This document shows, piece by piece, positions 16,981 to 26,263 of a stretch of DNA of 29,754 nt (position 1 is the first letter of the stretch; every line of letters begins with the position of its first letter). Made by a program: the position numbers and the translations under genes. The notes under the pieces were generated by a model. That model searched no databases. It worked only from the letters and a program-made list of their open reading frames with translations, and was not told the DNA's origin. Origin of the DNA: Cyclobacteriaceae bacterium (GTDB lineage: Bacteria; Bacteroidota; Bacteroidia; Cytophagales; Cyclobacteriaceae); contig VFKK01000076.1 in NCBI GenBank assembly GCA_009885605.1, forward strand, positions 1 through 29,754, given 5' to 3'.

Positions 16981-18323
16981 TTAATTATTTCTCAAAAAAG
17001 TAATTCTTTCACCCTTTTTTTCTTCGTAAAATATTCCCTCTTCGTATGCTAAATGTCCGGAAACTATAGTGTGTGTAACTTTTGAGCGAAAAGTATGGCC
17101 TTCGAAAGGGGACCAGCCACACTTAGAAAGAATATTCTCCTTTGCCACAGTCCATGGTGAATTCAAGTCTGCCAGCGTTAAATCGGCATAATACCCTTCT
17201 CGGATAAACCCTATCTTTTCGATTTCGAAAAGTATAGCGACGTTATGACACATCTTTTGAGCAATCATTTCCAAACTGATTTTTCCCTGATGATAAAAGT
17301 CGAAAATCGCAACCAAGCTATGTTGGTTCAAGGGACCACCTGACGGAGCTTTGAGATAGGACTGGGCCTTTTCTTCAAGGGTATGAGGAGCATGGTCAGT
17401 TGCGACTTCATCGATTCTTCCATCAAGGACAGCCTTGAAAATCTGCTCCCGATCGTTTGCTGTTTTAATCGCGGGGTTCCATTTGATCAGGTTTCCTTTC
17501 GTTTCATAGTCCTCTTCAGAAAACCACATATGATGGATGCAGGCTTCAGCAGTTATTTTCTTTTGCTCCAGTGGAATTGAATTGTCAAACAACTCCAATT
17601 CCTTTGCCGTGCTGATGTGGAGGATATGAAGTTTTGTGCCATGCTTTTTTGCAAAGGCAACAGCCCGGCTGGATGCATCATAGCAGGCCTCTTGAGATCG
17701 TATTTTGGGATGGAATTTGACTGGAATATCTTCTCCATAGATTGTTTTGAAGGATTCCAGATTTGCTTTAATGATGTTGTCATTCTCACTGTGGATAGCA
17801 ATGATTGTTTTGCACTGGCTGAAGATTTTTTCCAATACCTCCGGATTGTCCACCAGCATATTTCCTGTGGAGGAACCCTGAAAAATTTTGACCCCAAAAT
17901 TGTCTCAGGATTTACCTTTAGAATTTCATCCAGATTGTCGTTAGTTGCTCCAAAGAAGAACGAGAAATTGGCGAGTGAAACTTCGGTAGCCCTGGAATAT
18001 TTTTCTTCTAATAATTCAATTGTAGTGGACTGGGGAACTGTATTTGGCATTTCCATGTAAGTAGTTGTACCACCTGCTACACCGGCTTTTGCTTCGGTAT
18101 AAATTTCGCCTTTATGTGTCAGTCCAGGCTCCCGGAAGTGAACCTGATCATCAATCAATCCCGGGAAAAGGCATTTCCCATCTGCTTTGATATGGATATC
18201 AGCCACTTCAGAACTCAAGTCAGAACCAAGCTTGGCGATCATGCCATCCTTAACCAAAACGTCTCCCGGGCTAATCCGGCCTTCATTGACTATATTTGCA
18301 CCGGTGATCAGGATACTTTTCAT
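16981..18323 (-). pseudogene. pyrC: Dihydroorotase, interrupted by a one-base frameshift
   Basis: Dihydroorotase closes carbamoyl aspartate to dihydroorotate in pyrimidine synthesis. The first frame (from ATG 18323) gives residues 1-144 with FPGLIDDQVHFREPGLTHK (53-71) and FFFGATNDN, then goes out of frame after ILG. The second frame resumes with KIFQGSSTGN and MLVD and carries HILHIS, ATDHAPH and GWSPFEGHTF to the stop at 16981. One extra G in the GGGG run (C run at 17892-17895) would restore a 447-residue protein resembling the Porphyromonas enzyme. Nothing else is degraded, so a sequencing error in a working gene is as likely as a real mutation. It diverges from the helicase gene. Confidence 0.9.
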
Positions 18324-18370
18324 CTCTGTTGGAGTATTACCTTCAAATTTTCCCTTAAAATTAACGAATC

Positions 18371-19744
18371 ATGAGCAATGAGGCCTTAGGTTTTGAAGCA
18401 TTTAAGCTAAACCGCCAGCTTTTGGATGCAGTTACCGCTGCAGGATATACACAGCCAACTCCGATTCAGGAAAAAGCCATTCCGCTAGCGCTTGCCGGCC
18501 ATGATGTTTTAGGGATTGCTCAGACAGGAACCGGAAAAACTGCAGCTTATGTGTTGCCGGTACTGATGAAAGTAAAATATGCTCAGGGTGTTCACCCAAA
18601 GGCATTGATACTTGCCCCAACCCGTGAGCTCGTCATGCAAATCGAAGAAGTGACAAGACAGCTGGCGCAAAATACCGACTTAAGAATCTTGAGTTTGTAT
18701 GGAGGTTTGGGTCCAAAACCCCAAATCGAAGCAATTGCCGCCGGAGTGGATATCATTATCTCAACTCCTGGTAGGTTTTTGGATCTCTATAAAAAGAATT
18801 TGATTTACACAAAAGAGATCAAAACAATGGTCCTGGATGAGGCGGACAAAATGATGGACATGGGATTTATGCCGCAGATCCGATCGATTTTGGAGGTAAT
18901 CCCGGTAAAAAGACAAAACCTGCTTTTCTCCGCAACTTTTGGAGGAAGGATCGAACGACTAGCTGCGGAATTTCTTGAATTCCCGGAGCGAGTGGAAGTG
19001 ACTCCTCAGGCGACGACGGCGGAGACTATTGCACAGATTCAGTATTTGGTGCCGAATATTAAAACTAAAATCAACCTGCTTGGTCATCTTCTTCAAAATG
19101 AGGAAGTGAAGCGGGCCATTATTTTTACCAGATCCCGAAAAAATGCCGAGGAAGTATTCCACTTTTTGGATAAAAGGCATTTCGGTGAAATCAGAGTTAT
19201 TCACGCCAATAAAGGTCAGAATACTCGAATCAACTCGATGGAGGATTTCAAAGGCGGAGATGTTAGGATCTTGGTGGCGACAGATGTAGCCTCAAGAGGT
19301 TTGGATGTGACCATGGTCTCGCACGTTTTCAACTTTGACGTACCGCTGATCTATGAAGATTACGTTCACCGGATCGGGAGGACAGGTAGAGCTGAGAATG
19401 AAGGGAAGGCCATTACGTTTGTGAATCCGGCTGAAACCTATCACTTCGATAAAATCGAGACGATCATCCGAATGAAAGTAGATGTGGCTGAGATACCTGT
19501 CGAGGTAGATATTCCAGCCACACCCTTCGACGAGAAACAAGGCTACGATCGGGAACTTGATAAACTCAGGCAACGAGATAACCCGGATTACAAAGGAGCC
19601 TTCCATGAGAAAAAAGGTCCGCCAACAGTAAATCCAAACAAGCCGAAGGAAGAGAAAAAGCGAGGCAACAAAAACTCCAAAGCTAAACGAAACCGGAATC
19701 AGATGAAGACGAAGGCGAAGTGGAAGAAAAAAGGAGACGTTTAA
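18371..19744 (+). CDS. DEAD-box ATP-dependent RNA helicase (RhlE-like)
   Basis: A 457-residue helicase with Q motif (PTPIQ near 29-33), Walker A AQTGTGKT (50-57), PTRELV (83-88), DEAD (156-159), SAT (187-189), ASRGLDV and HRIGRTGR in the second RecA domain (to about residue 375). The remaining roughly 80 residues form a Lys/Arg-rich tail ending in KAKWKKKGDV, probably for non-specific RNA binding. Such enzymes unwind RNA in ribosome assembly or mRNA decay. It is divergent from pyrC with 47 bases between the starts. A bidirectional terminator follows. Confidence 0.95.
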   Translation: MSNEALGFEAFKLNRQLLDAVTAAGYTQPTPIQEKAIPLALAGHDVLGIAQTGTGKTAAYVLPVLMKVKYAQGVHPKALILAPTRELVMQIEEVTRQLAQNTDLRILSLYGGLGPKPQIEAIAAGVDIIISTPGRFLDLYKKNLIYTKEIKTMVLDEADKMMDMGFMPQIRSILEVIPVKRQNLLFSATFGGRIERLAAEFLEFPERVEVTPQATTAETIAQIQYLVPNIKTKINLLGHLLQNEEVKRAIIFTRSRKNAEEVFHFLDKRHFGEIRVIHANKGQNTRINSMEDFKGGDVRILVATDVASRGLDVTMVSHVFNFDVPLIYEDYVHRIGRTGRAENEGKAITFVNPAETYHFDKIETIIRMKVDVAEIPVEVDIPATPFDEKQGYDRELDKLRQRDNPDYKGAFHEKKGPPTVNPNKPKEEKKRGNKNSKAKRNRNQMKTKAKWKKKGDV

Positions 19745-19753
19745 AAAGCATAA

Positions 19754-19787
19754 AAAAGGATCCTGATTTTTCGGGATCCTTTTATTT
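19754..19787. terminator. Bidirectional terminator between helicase and M28 peptidase genes
   Basis: AAAAGGATCCTGA (19754-19766) pairs with TCGGGATCCTTTT (19771-19783, one G-U) around a TTTT loop. A-rich and T-rich flanks serve both strands. It spans the gap between the convergent stops at 19744 and 19787. Confidence 0.85.
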
Positions 19788-21283
19788 TATCGTTCTGTTC
19801 GTGTATTCGTTCCGTCTACAGGAGTTCTTTTTTCTCTGTTTGCCAGATCCCACGCTGTGTGGAAGATCAGTTGAGCTCTTTTTGTCATAAGTGGAAACTC
19901 GATTTTGTCCACCGTGTCGGTCACCTGATGGTAGTCGTCGTGTACGCCATTGAAGAAAAAAAGCACCGGGATATTATGCTTCGCAAAGTTGTAGTGATCT
20001 GATCTGTAATAGAATCTGTTTGGATCATCTGCTGCATCGTAGCGGTAGTCCAAAATCAGGTCGGTGTAAGTGATGTTGTTGTATTCGTTGATTTTTTTCA
20101 GTTGAGTAGAAAGCATTTCAGAACCGATTACGTAGATATAATCCTTGTTTTCAGCCTTCTGATATTCGTAATCAATTCGGCCTACCATGTCGATATTAAT
20201 GTTGTTCACGGTATTGGCAAGGGGGAAAATCGGATTCTCAGAATAGTACTCAGATCCTAATAGTCCTTTTTCTTCGCCAGTGACATTCAGGAAAAGTATA
20301 CTTCTTCTCGGTTTGATTCCGTCTTTCGCAGCCATTGCAAATGCTTCAGCAATCTCCATTACCGAGACAGTACCTGATCCATCGTCATCCGCTCCATTAA
20401 ACACATCACCTTTTCCGTCCACGCCCACGTGATCGTAATGAGAAGAAATAACAAGTACTTCTTCTTTTTTATCAGTGCCTTCAAGGAAACCCATTACGTT
20501 TTCGGTGGGAACAACTGCATTCGATTTAACAATTTGATAGCTTGATTTCTGAGATTTGATGGTTTCAGGATTGCTTTTAGCAGCCTCTTTCAAAGTCTCA
20601 ACGGGAGCACCGAAAAGCTCCCCCATTTTGTCAGAACTCACCATGAATACAGGTCTCTGAATGGTTGGTTTTTCAAAGCCAGGACGTCCTTTTCCTGCAT
20701 TTGCCTTGTATCGATTTGCTACCCGATCAAAGTTTGACTGACCTTCCATTGTTACCTGCACGATTCCTGCGGCCCCCGCATCCATTACTTTGTTGACCAA
20801 ATCGTTGGTTCTTACACCTACCGCCCAAATTCCGACGAGTTTATCCTTCACATCAACTTTCGCGAGGTTCTCATCCGTAACCAAGCCAAGAAATACTAAG
20901 TCAGTCTTCGCAACTTTTTTCATATCACCATCGCCGGTAAATATGAAATCTGTGTTTTCTACCAGCTTCTTTTTACCTATCTGCAAAGTTACTTTGCTGT
21001 AAGAAACAGAAATCAGATTGAATGGCTGGAAATATCCACCATTAACCGGACCTGCTAAACCAATATTTTTGTAGAATTCAGCTAAATAATTACCGGCTTT
21101 TTTTCCGCCTTCAGATCCAGTATCTCTTCCCTGAAGCTCATCCGATGCCAAATAGGTCAGGTGTTTTTTGAGATCGTCAGCGGTGATGGTAGTTGCGTAT
21201 TTTACTTGAGGGGAATTTTGAGCAAGGAGTGGCATAGTCAAGCCAATTGCCAGAGCTCCAGTTAAGAACAAACCTTTTTTCAT
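19787..21283 (-). CDS. Secreted M28 family metallopeptidase with PA-type insert
   Basis: A 498-residue protein with a signal peptide (about 1-22, ending LLAQ). A PA-like domain lies at roughly 110-225. The two-zinc aminopeptidase core has HYDHVG (His282, Asp284), NGADDDGSG with Asp299/300, TGEEKGLLGSEYY with Glu337/338, NIDMVGR with Asp365, and YRSDHYNFAKHNIPVLFFF with the last His. These match M28 aminopeptidase ligands and the catalytic Glu. It is expected in the periplasm or outside, trimming peptides. Transcription appears single, from a TAGTTTTG element 22 bases upstream. Confidence 0.93.
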   Translation of the reverse strand: MKKGLFLTGALAIGLTMPLLAQNSPQVKYATTITADDLKKHLTYLASDELQGRDTGSEGGKKAGNYLAEFYKNIGLAGPVNGGYFQPFNLISVSYSKVTLQIGKKKLVENTDFIFTGDGDMKKVAKTDLVFLGLVTDENLAKVDVKDKLVGIWAVGVRTNDLVNKVMDAGAAGIVQVTMEGQSNFDRVANRYKANAGKGRPGFEKPTIQRPVFMVSSDKMGELFGAPVETLKEAAKSNPETIKSQKSSYQIVKSNAVVPTENVMGFLEGTDKKEEVLVISSHYDHVGVDGKGDVFNGADDDGSGTVSVMEIAEAFAMAAKDGIKPRRSILFLNVTGEEKGLLGSEYYSENPIFPLANTVNNINIDMVGRIDYEYQKAENKDYIYVIGSEMLSTQLKKINEYNNITYTDLILDYRYDAADDPNRFYYRSDHYNFAKHNIPVLFFFNGVHDDYHQVTDTVDKIEFPLMTKRAQLIFHTAWDLANREKRTPVDGTNTRTER

Positions 21284-21304
21284 ATTATATTTTTATTTGG
21301 GACA

Positions 21305-21312
21305 CAAAACTA
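21305..21312 (-). promoter_or_regulatory. -7 element for the M28 peptidase gene
   Basis: Perfect TAnnTTTG (TAGTTTTG) on the minus strand, 22 bases before the ATG. No clear TTG or TTC at the -33 spacing was found, so this is tentative. Confidence 0.35.
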
Positions 21313-21475
21313 GATAAATTTTCAACCCACCTCTAAACCGTTTGTAAATTTCACTTGTTACATGGGAAATTATCGGCCCGCTCAAAAGCATTTTCCTTCA
21401 AGAAAATGTAACTTCGCAACCGTAAAATCAGGTCGATTTCTTACCCAAATAGTTCATACTTCCTTAGAGTTCTTT

Positions 21476-24370
21476 ATGCAGATAAATCTTTCTAATGCTG
21501 TCAAATTTGAGAGCAGACACAATGGCCCGACCGAGGCGGAAATCGCAGAGATGTTGGAAAAAATCGGTGCTTCATCCTTGGAGGAGTTAATCAATCAAAC
21601 AGTACCCAAAGCTATTCAGCTGGAACGTCCTCTGAACTTACCGGCATCAAAACTGGAATCTGAATTTCTAAAAGAATTCAAAACTCTTGCGGCTAAAAAT
21701 AAAGTTTTCAAATCTTTCATAGGAACAGGTTACTACGATACAATCGTACCGGGTGTTGTTCTGAGAAATGTGTTGGAGAATCCGGGATGGTACACGGCTT
21801 ACACTCCTTATCAGGCAGAAATCGCTCAGGGAAGATTGGAAGCATTGATCAATTTCCAAACTGTGGTGATGGATTTGACTGGAATGGAGCTCGCAAATGC
21901 TTCATTACTGGATGAAGGAACTGCAGCAGCGGAAGCCATGACCATGCTTTTTGCGGCGAAGCCGAAAGAGAAGAAAAATGCGATTAAGTTTTTTGTTGAC
22001 GAGAAAGTATTCCCTCAGACGAAAGCTGTTCTTTTGACTAGAGCTGAACCAATCGGAATTGAGTTAGTTTTTGGCTCAATTGATTTATTGGATTTGACAG
22101 ATGAAAATCTGTATGGCATTCTTTTCCAATATCCGGATGCAGATGGGGCAGTAAGAGATTATTCAGCAATTGTAGCTGCTGCAAAAGAAAACAAAGTAAC
22201 GACAGCATTTGCCGCAGATTTACTTGCATTGACGATACTTACACCTCCTGGTGAAATGGGCGCCGATGTAGTGGTAGGTTCAGCGCAGCGATTCGGAGTT
22301 CCGATGGGCTACGGCGGACCACATTCTGCATTTTTTGCAACCAAAGAAGATTTCAAAAGACAAATACCAGGTCGTATCATTGGTGTATCAATAGACAGAG
22401 CAGGAAATAAAGCTTATAGAATGGCTTTGCAAACTCGCGAGCAGCATATCAAGCGTGAGAAGGCAACTTCCAATATTTGTACAGCTCAGGTTCTCTTGGC
22501 AGTAATGTCTAGTTTCTATGCGGTTTACCACGGTCCACAAGGGTTGAAAAATATCGCTTTGAGAACGCATGGCTTGGCTAAGTTGACTGCAACTGCACTT
22601 ACTCAACTTGGATATACTATTTCCTCTCAGCAATATTTTGATACGGTGAAAGTCAGTTTGGATGCTGAGACATTGAAAAAAGTGAATAAGATGGCACTCG
22701 CTTCTGAAATCAACTTCAGATATGAATCCGATGCATTGTTCATCACATTTGATGAGGTAAAAACTCTTTCTGATACGCAAGAGGTTGTGAATGTATTTGC
22801 GAAAGCAAACGGAAGTCAGCCTCTGGATATTTCAGGAATGTCAGATTCACTCTCACTTGAATTGCCGGCATCACTTCTGAGAACTTCAGAATATATGACT
22901 CATCCGGTGTTCAACAATTACCATAGTGAGCATGAGATGCTTCGCTACATCAAGCGATTGGAGTCGAAAGATCTTTCCTTGGTTCATTCCATGATCTCCT
23001 TGGGCTCATGTACCATGAAATTGAATGCAACTGCAGAGATGATTCCCGTAACCTGGCCGGAATTCGGTCAGATGCACCCTTTTGCGCCAATTGATCAGAC
23101 AATTGGTTATCAGGAGCTTTTTGAAAATCTGAGAACCTGGCTAACTGAAATCACGGGTTTCGCAGACACTTCTTTGCAGCCCAACTCAGGAGCTCAGGGA
23201 GAATTTGCCGGATTGATGGTCATCAGAGGCTACCACCTGAATAATGGTGATACTCATAGAAACATTGCCCTGATCCCGACTTCAGCTCATGGTACTAATC
23301 CAGCTTCAGCTGTGATGGCCGGAATGAAAGTAGTATTGGTAATGTGTGACGAAAAAGGAAACATTGATATCGAGGATCTGAAAACAAAAGCTGCCGAGCA
23401 CGCTCAGGATCTGGCTTGTTTGATGGTGACATATCCATCGACTCACGGAGTTTTCGAAGAAGCAATTCAGGAAATCTGTGCGACTATCCACCAATATGGT
23501 GGACAAGTTTATATGGACGGAGCTAACATGAATGCTCAGGTGGGGTTAACGAGCCCTGGTAGAATAGGCGCTGACGTTTGTCACCTGAACTTGCACAAAA
23601 CGTTCTGTATTCCTCACGGTGGTGGTGGACCTGGTATGGGACCGATTTGTGTAGCAAGTCATTTGGCGCCATTCCTTCCGGGAAATCCACTTGTAAAAAC
23701 AGGAGGAGATCATGCAGTTTCCTCAATTTCTGCCGCACCATACGGAAGTGCCAGCATTCTTCCTATCTCATATGCCTACATCGCGATGATGGGAGGAGAT
23801 GGCTTGACGAATGCTACTAAAATAGCGATCCTGAATGCAAACTATATCAAAGAAAGACTGAATGGCCATTATCCAATCCTTTATACCGGTTCTCAAGGTC
23901 GAGCAGCACACGAAATGATCGTGGATTGCCGAGCTTTCAAAGAGTACGGTGTAGAAGTGGAGGATATAGCTAAGCGTCTGATGGATTATGGCTACCATGC
24001 ACCAACTGTTTCATTCCCTGTTGCCGGAACTTTGATGATCGAACCCACGGAATCTGAGACAAAAGCGGAGTTGGATAAGTTCTGTAATGCGCTGCTTTCA
24101 ATTCGTGAGGAGATTCGCGAGGTCGAAGAGGGCAAAGCAGACAGAGTAAACAACGTGCTTAAAAATGCTCCGCATACTGCGACAATGGTGTTGACTGGCG
24201 AATGGGATCTGCCATATACTCGAGAAAAAGCAGTCTTCCCAATTGCCTATGTAATTGAAAATAAATTCTGGCCAAGTGTAAGGAGAATAGATTCTGCTTA
24301 CGGAGACAGAAATCTGGTATGTAGTTGTATTCCAGTAGAAGAATATGCGAAAGAGGCCGAATTGGCTTAA
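21476..24370 (+). CDS. gcvP: Glycine dehydrogenase (decarboxylating), P-protein of the glycine cleavage system
   Basis: The PLP enzyme decarboxylates glycine and passes the aminomethyl group to lipoylated H-protein. I chose ATG 21476 (MQINLSNAVKFESRHNGP), giving 964 residues as usual for single-chain P-protein; the frame is open from 21362, but those 38 residues do not resemble the family. The PLP lysine is Lys708 in NLHKTFCIPHGGGGPGMGP, preceded by MDGANMNAQVG and AHGTNPASA. The N-terminal half holds YTPYQAEIAQGR and QTREQHIKREKATSNICTAQ. The gap 21284-21475 contains no glycine riboswitch that I can recognise. A TAACTTCG at 21409-21416 is a weak promoter candidate. It converges on lipA. Confidence 0.97.
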   Translation: MQINLSNAVKFESRHNGPTEAEIAEMLEKIGASSLEELINQTVPKAIQLERPLNLPASKLESEFLKEFKTLAAKNKVFKSFIGTGYYDTIVPGVVLRNVLENPGWYTAYTPYQAEIAQGRLEALINFQTVVMDLTGMELANASLLDEGTAAAEAMTMLFAAKPKEKKNAIKFFVDEKVFPQTKAVLLTRAEPIGIELVFGSIDLLDLTDENLYGILFQYPDADGAVRDYSAIVAAAKENKVTTAFAADLLALTILTPPGEMGADVVVGSAQRFGVPMGYGGPHSAFFATKEDFKRQIPGRIIGVSIDRAGNKAYRMALQTREQHIKREKATSNICTAQVLLAVMSSFYAVYHGPQGLKNIALRTHGLAKLTATALTQLGYTISSQQYFDTVKVSLDAETLKKVNKMALASEINFRYESDALFITFDEVKTLSDTQEVVNVFAKANGSQPLDISGMSDSLSLELPASLLRTSEYMTHPVFNNYHSEHEMLRYIKRLESKDLSLVHSMISLGSCTMKLNATAEMIPVTWPEFGQMHPFAPIDQTIGYQELFENLRTWLTEITGFADTSLQPNSGAQGEFAGLMVIRGYHLNNGDTHRNIALIPTSAHGTNPASAVMAGMKVVLVMCDEKGNIDIEDLKTKAAEHAQDLACLMVTYPSTHGVFEEAIQEICATIHQYGGQVYMDGANMNAQVGLTSPGRIGADVCHLNLHKTFCIPHGGGGPGMGPICVASHLAPFLPGNPLVKTGGDHAVSSISAAPYGSASILPISYAYIAMMGGDGLTNATKIAILNANYIKERLNGHYPILYTGSQGRAAHEMIVDCRAFKEYGVEVEDIAKRLMDYGYHAPTVSFPVAGTLMIEPTESETKAELDKFCNALLSIREEIREVEEGKADRVNNVLKNAPHTATMVLTGEWDLPYTREKAVFPIAYVIENKFWPSVRRIDSAYGDRNLVCSCIPVEEYAKEAELA

Positions 24371-24384
24371 TTTAACCAGAGTCT

Positions 24385-24420
24385 AAAAATAAAGGCTGCC
24401 AGTTGGCAGCCTTTATTTTT
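24385..24420. terminator. Shared terminator of gcvP and lipA
   Basis: A perfect 16-base-pair stem (24385-24400 with 24405-24420) with the tetraloop AGTT. The A-rich and T-rich ends serve as U tails in both directions. Its right end touches the lipA stop codon (24420-24422). Confidence 0.92.
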
Positions 24421-25298
24421 TATACGTTAACGTGTTTTTCAGCGTGGTAGGAGGATCTTACCAAAGGCCCTGACTCCACGTATTTCAACCCGCGTCTGAG
24501 GCCTTCTTCTTTGTAGTGGGCAAACATGTCCGGGTGGATAAACTCCGCGACTTCGATGTGCATTTTGGTAGGCTGGAGGTATTGTCCCAAAGTCAGGATA
24601 TCACAGCCATGTGCAACCAAGTCATCCATGGCTTTGAAGAGCTCGTCTTTTGTCTCTCCAAGGCCAAGCATGATCCCGGTCTTAGTTCTTTTTCCGAACT
24701 CTTTTGTCAATTTGATTTGTTCGAGAGATCGCTCGTATTTGGCCTGAGGCCTGACTCTTCGATAAAGGCTTCCAACGGTCTCCATGTTGTGAGAGACTAC
24801 TTCCTGACCACCACTTATCATTCTGTAAAGTGCATCCCAATTTGATTTCACATCCGGAATAAGCGTTTCTATGGTGGTAGCAGGGGAGAGTTCTTTGGTC
24901 TGAACAACTGTTTGATACCAAATCTCAGATCCCTTGTCTTTCAACTCGTCACGGTTGACGGAAGTGATCACGGCATGTTTTACGCCCATCAATTTGATTG
25001 CTTCCGCAACTCTCCTTGGCTCATCTGTGTCGTATTCAGGGGGTCTGCCTGTCGCTACAGCACAAAATGAACACGACCGTGTGCAGACATTTCCTAAAAT
25101 CATGAAAGTCGCTGTGCCTGCGCCCCAGCATTCTCCCATATTAGGGCAATTTCCGCTTTCGCAGATCGTATGCAACTTATGCTCATCTACTAATTTTCTG
25201 ACACTGGCATATTCTTTTCCTACGGGCAACTTTACTCGTAACCAATCTGGTTTTTTTCTTCTGGTTGCTTCCTCGGAAATGACGGGTAATTCGATCAT
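24420..25298 (-). CDS. lipA: Lipoyl synthase
   Basis: A radical SAM enzyme that inserts two sulfurs into protein-bound octanoate to make lipoyl groups on E2 subunits and glycine cleavage H-protein. The 292-residue protein has both iron-sulfur motifs: CX4CX5C at Cys46, Cys51, Cys57 (auxiliary cluster) and CX3CX2C at Cys72, Cys76, Cys79 (SAM cluster). The C-terminal VRSSYHAEKH contains the conserved cluster-binding serine. It faces gcvP, whose partner GcvH needs lipoate. It has its own strong promoter just after the upstream gene. No lipB is in the window. Confidence 0.97.
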   Translation of the reverse strand: MIELPVISEEATRRKKPDWLRVKLPVGKEYASVRKLVDEHKLHTICESGNCPNMGECWGAGTATFMILGNVCTRSCSFCAVATGRPPEYDTDEPRRVAEAIKLMGVKHAVITSVNRDELKDKGSEIWYQTVVQTKELSPATTIETLIPDVKSNWDALYRMISGGQEVVSHNMETVGSLYRRVRPQAKYERSLEQIKLTKEFGKRTKTGIMLGLGETKDELFKAMDDLVAHGCDILTLGQYLQPTKMHIEVAEFIHPDMFAHYKEEGLRRGLKYVESGPLVRSSYHAEKHVNV

Positions 25299-25316
25299 CA
25301 GTTTGACTATTTAATA

Positions 25317-25347
25317 CAAAGGTAATTCTGACGGGGATAATACCCAA
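25317..25347 (-). promoter_or_regulatory. Promoter of lipA
   Basis: Minus strand: TTG (25347-25345), 20 bases, then TACCTTTG (25324-25317), a full consensus match, 19 bases before the ATG. The expected leader is about 12 bases. Confidence 0.62.
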
Positions 25348-25353
25348 TCAGCA

Positions 25354-26082
25354 TTATTGTCTGAATCCGTAGAAAAAGGTGAAATATACGGATTGGAAAA
25401 TCTGATTATTTTCAGCGGTGGGGATCAAAGGTATTTCTTTGGTAAAACCCTCCAGCATGTATCCAAGTTCAAGTCCGGTCACATTACTTTTGAAAACTCC
25501 AAACTCAAAGGATACTGCCGCTTTAGCATTGGCACCAAAAGCAAATTCAGATTGTCCCAATCCTTCAAAAAGGTTGCCGGTACCCAAAATATTGTATCTG
25601 CTCTGATGAATTTCCGGATCATATTGTTCGGTCACCGTTTCCACCCGATTGACTGCATATTCGATATAATAGGGAGCAATTAGTCCAAAAGTGGGACCCA
25701 CGGCACCCAAAACGGAAACCTGAACACCTTGATTGGGGGCTTTTTTGAACAGGATCAACTCTCGACCATATTGGGGTCGAATAGAATAGAGATAGTTTGA
25801 TTTTCCAAAAATGTAGCTATTTCCCAAAACCGTGTTGTATCGGACTTCTTTTTGGTTTTTGACATTTGAGAGCTCAATAGACCAAAAACTGAATTGGGTA
25901 TCGTCTATTCTGGTTCCGGCTTTGAAAATGAAACCGCCTATTAGTCCGCCATTTGTATTCTTATTTACTCCAAAAAGATATTCTTTGTCGTATTCATAAT
26001 TTCCTACATCTTCTCGTTGTCCAAAGGATTGGGTGATAGAAAAGATGAAAATAAAGGGAAGGATATATTTTAGCCTGCTCAT
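25354..26082 (-). CDS. Secreted conserved protein, probably an outer-membrane beta-barrel; function unknown
   Basis: A 242-residue product with a clear signal peptide (about 1-22, ending SFGQ). The rest alternates polar and aromatic or hydrophobic residues in strands of about ten, for example FSFWSIELSNV, YLYSIRPQYGREL, VSFEFGVF and GLELGYMLEGF. It ends with an aromatic strand, VYFTFFYGFRQ, as in small outer-membrane barrels. It precedes lipA with 55 bases between them, and the lipA promoter lies in that gap. I do not recognise a named family. Confidence 0.75.
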   Translation of the reverse strand: MSRLKYILPFIFIFSITQSFGQREDVGNYEYDKEYLFGVNKNTNGGLIGGFIFKAGTRIDDTQFSFWSIELSNVKNQKEVRYNTVLGNSYIFGKSNYLYSIRPQYGRELILFKKAPNQGVQVSVLGAVGPTFGLIAPYYIEYAVNRVETVTEQYDPEIHQSRYNILGTGNLFEGLGQSEFAFGANAKAAVSFEFGVFKSNVTGLELGYMLEGFTKEIPLIPTAENNQIFQSVYFTFFYGFRQ

Positions 26083-26092
26083 TCGATATGGT

Positions 26093-26122
26093 CAAAAATA
26101 TTGCTCAATTTTAGTATCTGAA
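26093..26122 (-). promoter_or_regulatory. Promoter of the secreted barrel-like protein gene
   Basis: Minus strand: TTC (26122-26120), 19 bases, then TATTTTTG (26100-26093), a full TAnnTTTG match, 11 bases before the ATG, so the leader would be very short. The rest of 26083-26263 shows no clear promoter for the plus-strand gene. Confidence 0.5.
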
Positions 26123-26263
26123 TACTTTAACTGAATTTAAAAGTAAGAGTTTATGCCCACTTTAAAAAGTTCGTATTTAGGGAAGTTAAAAGGCATGAAG
26201 GCGTTAAATTCTTGTGAAGGCTAAATTCCTGAAAATTATTTTTACAATATAAACCCAACTAGT

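Noticed and set aside
17553..17859. Two overlapping real genes in the dihydroorotase region
   Set aside because: The overlap is only the out-of-frame tail of the first half; joined at the G run the halves give one normal-length dihydroorotase.
21362..21475. A 38-residue N-terminal extension of gcvP
   Set aside because: The extension is Arg/Lys-rich noise without family similarity; the internal ATG at 21476 gives the usual length and N-terminus.
21284..21475. Glycine riboswitch before gcvP
   Set aside because: I looked for the conserved paired G-rich aptamer segments and found none in this 192-base gap.
23578..23820. Small frames on both strands inside gcvP, and similar ones inside other genes
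   Set aside because: They are shadows of conserved coding sequence, with no start signals or motifs.
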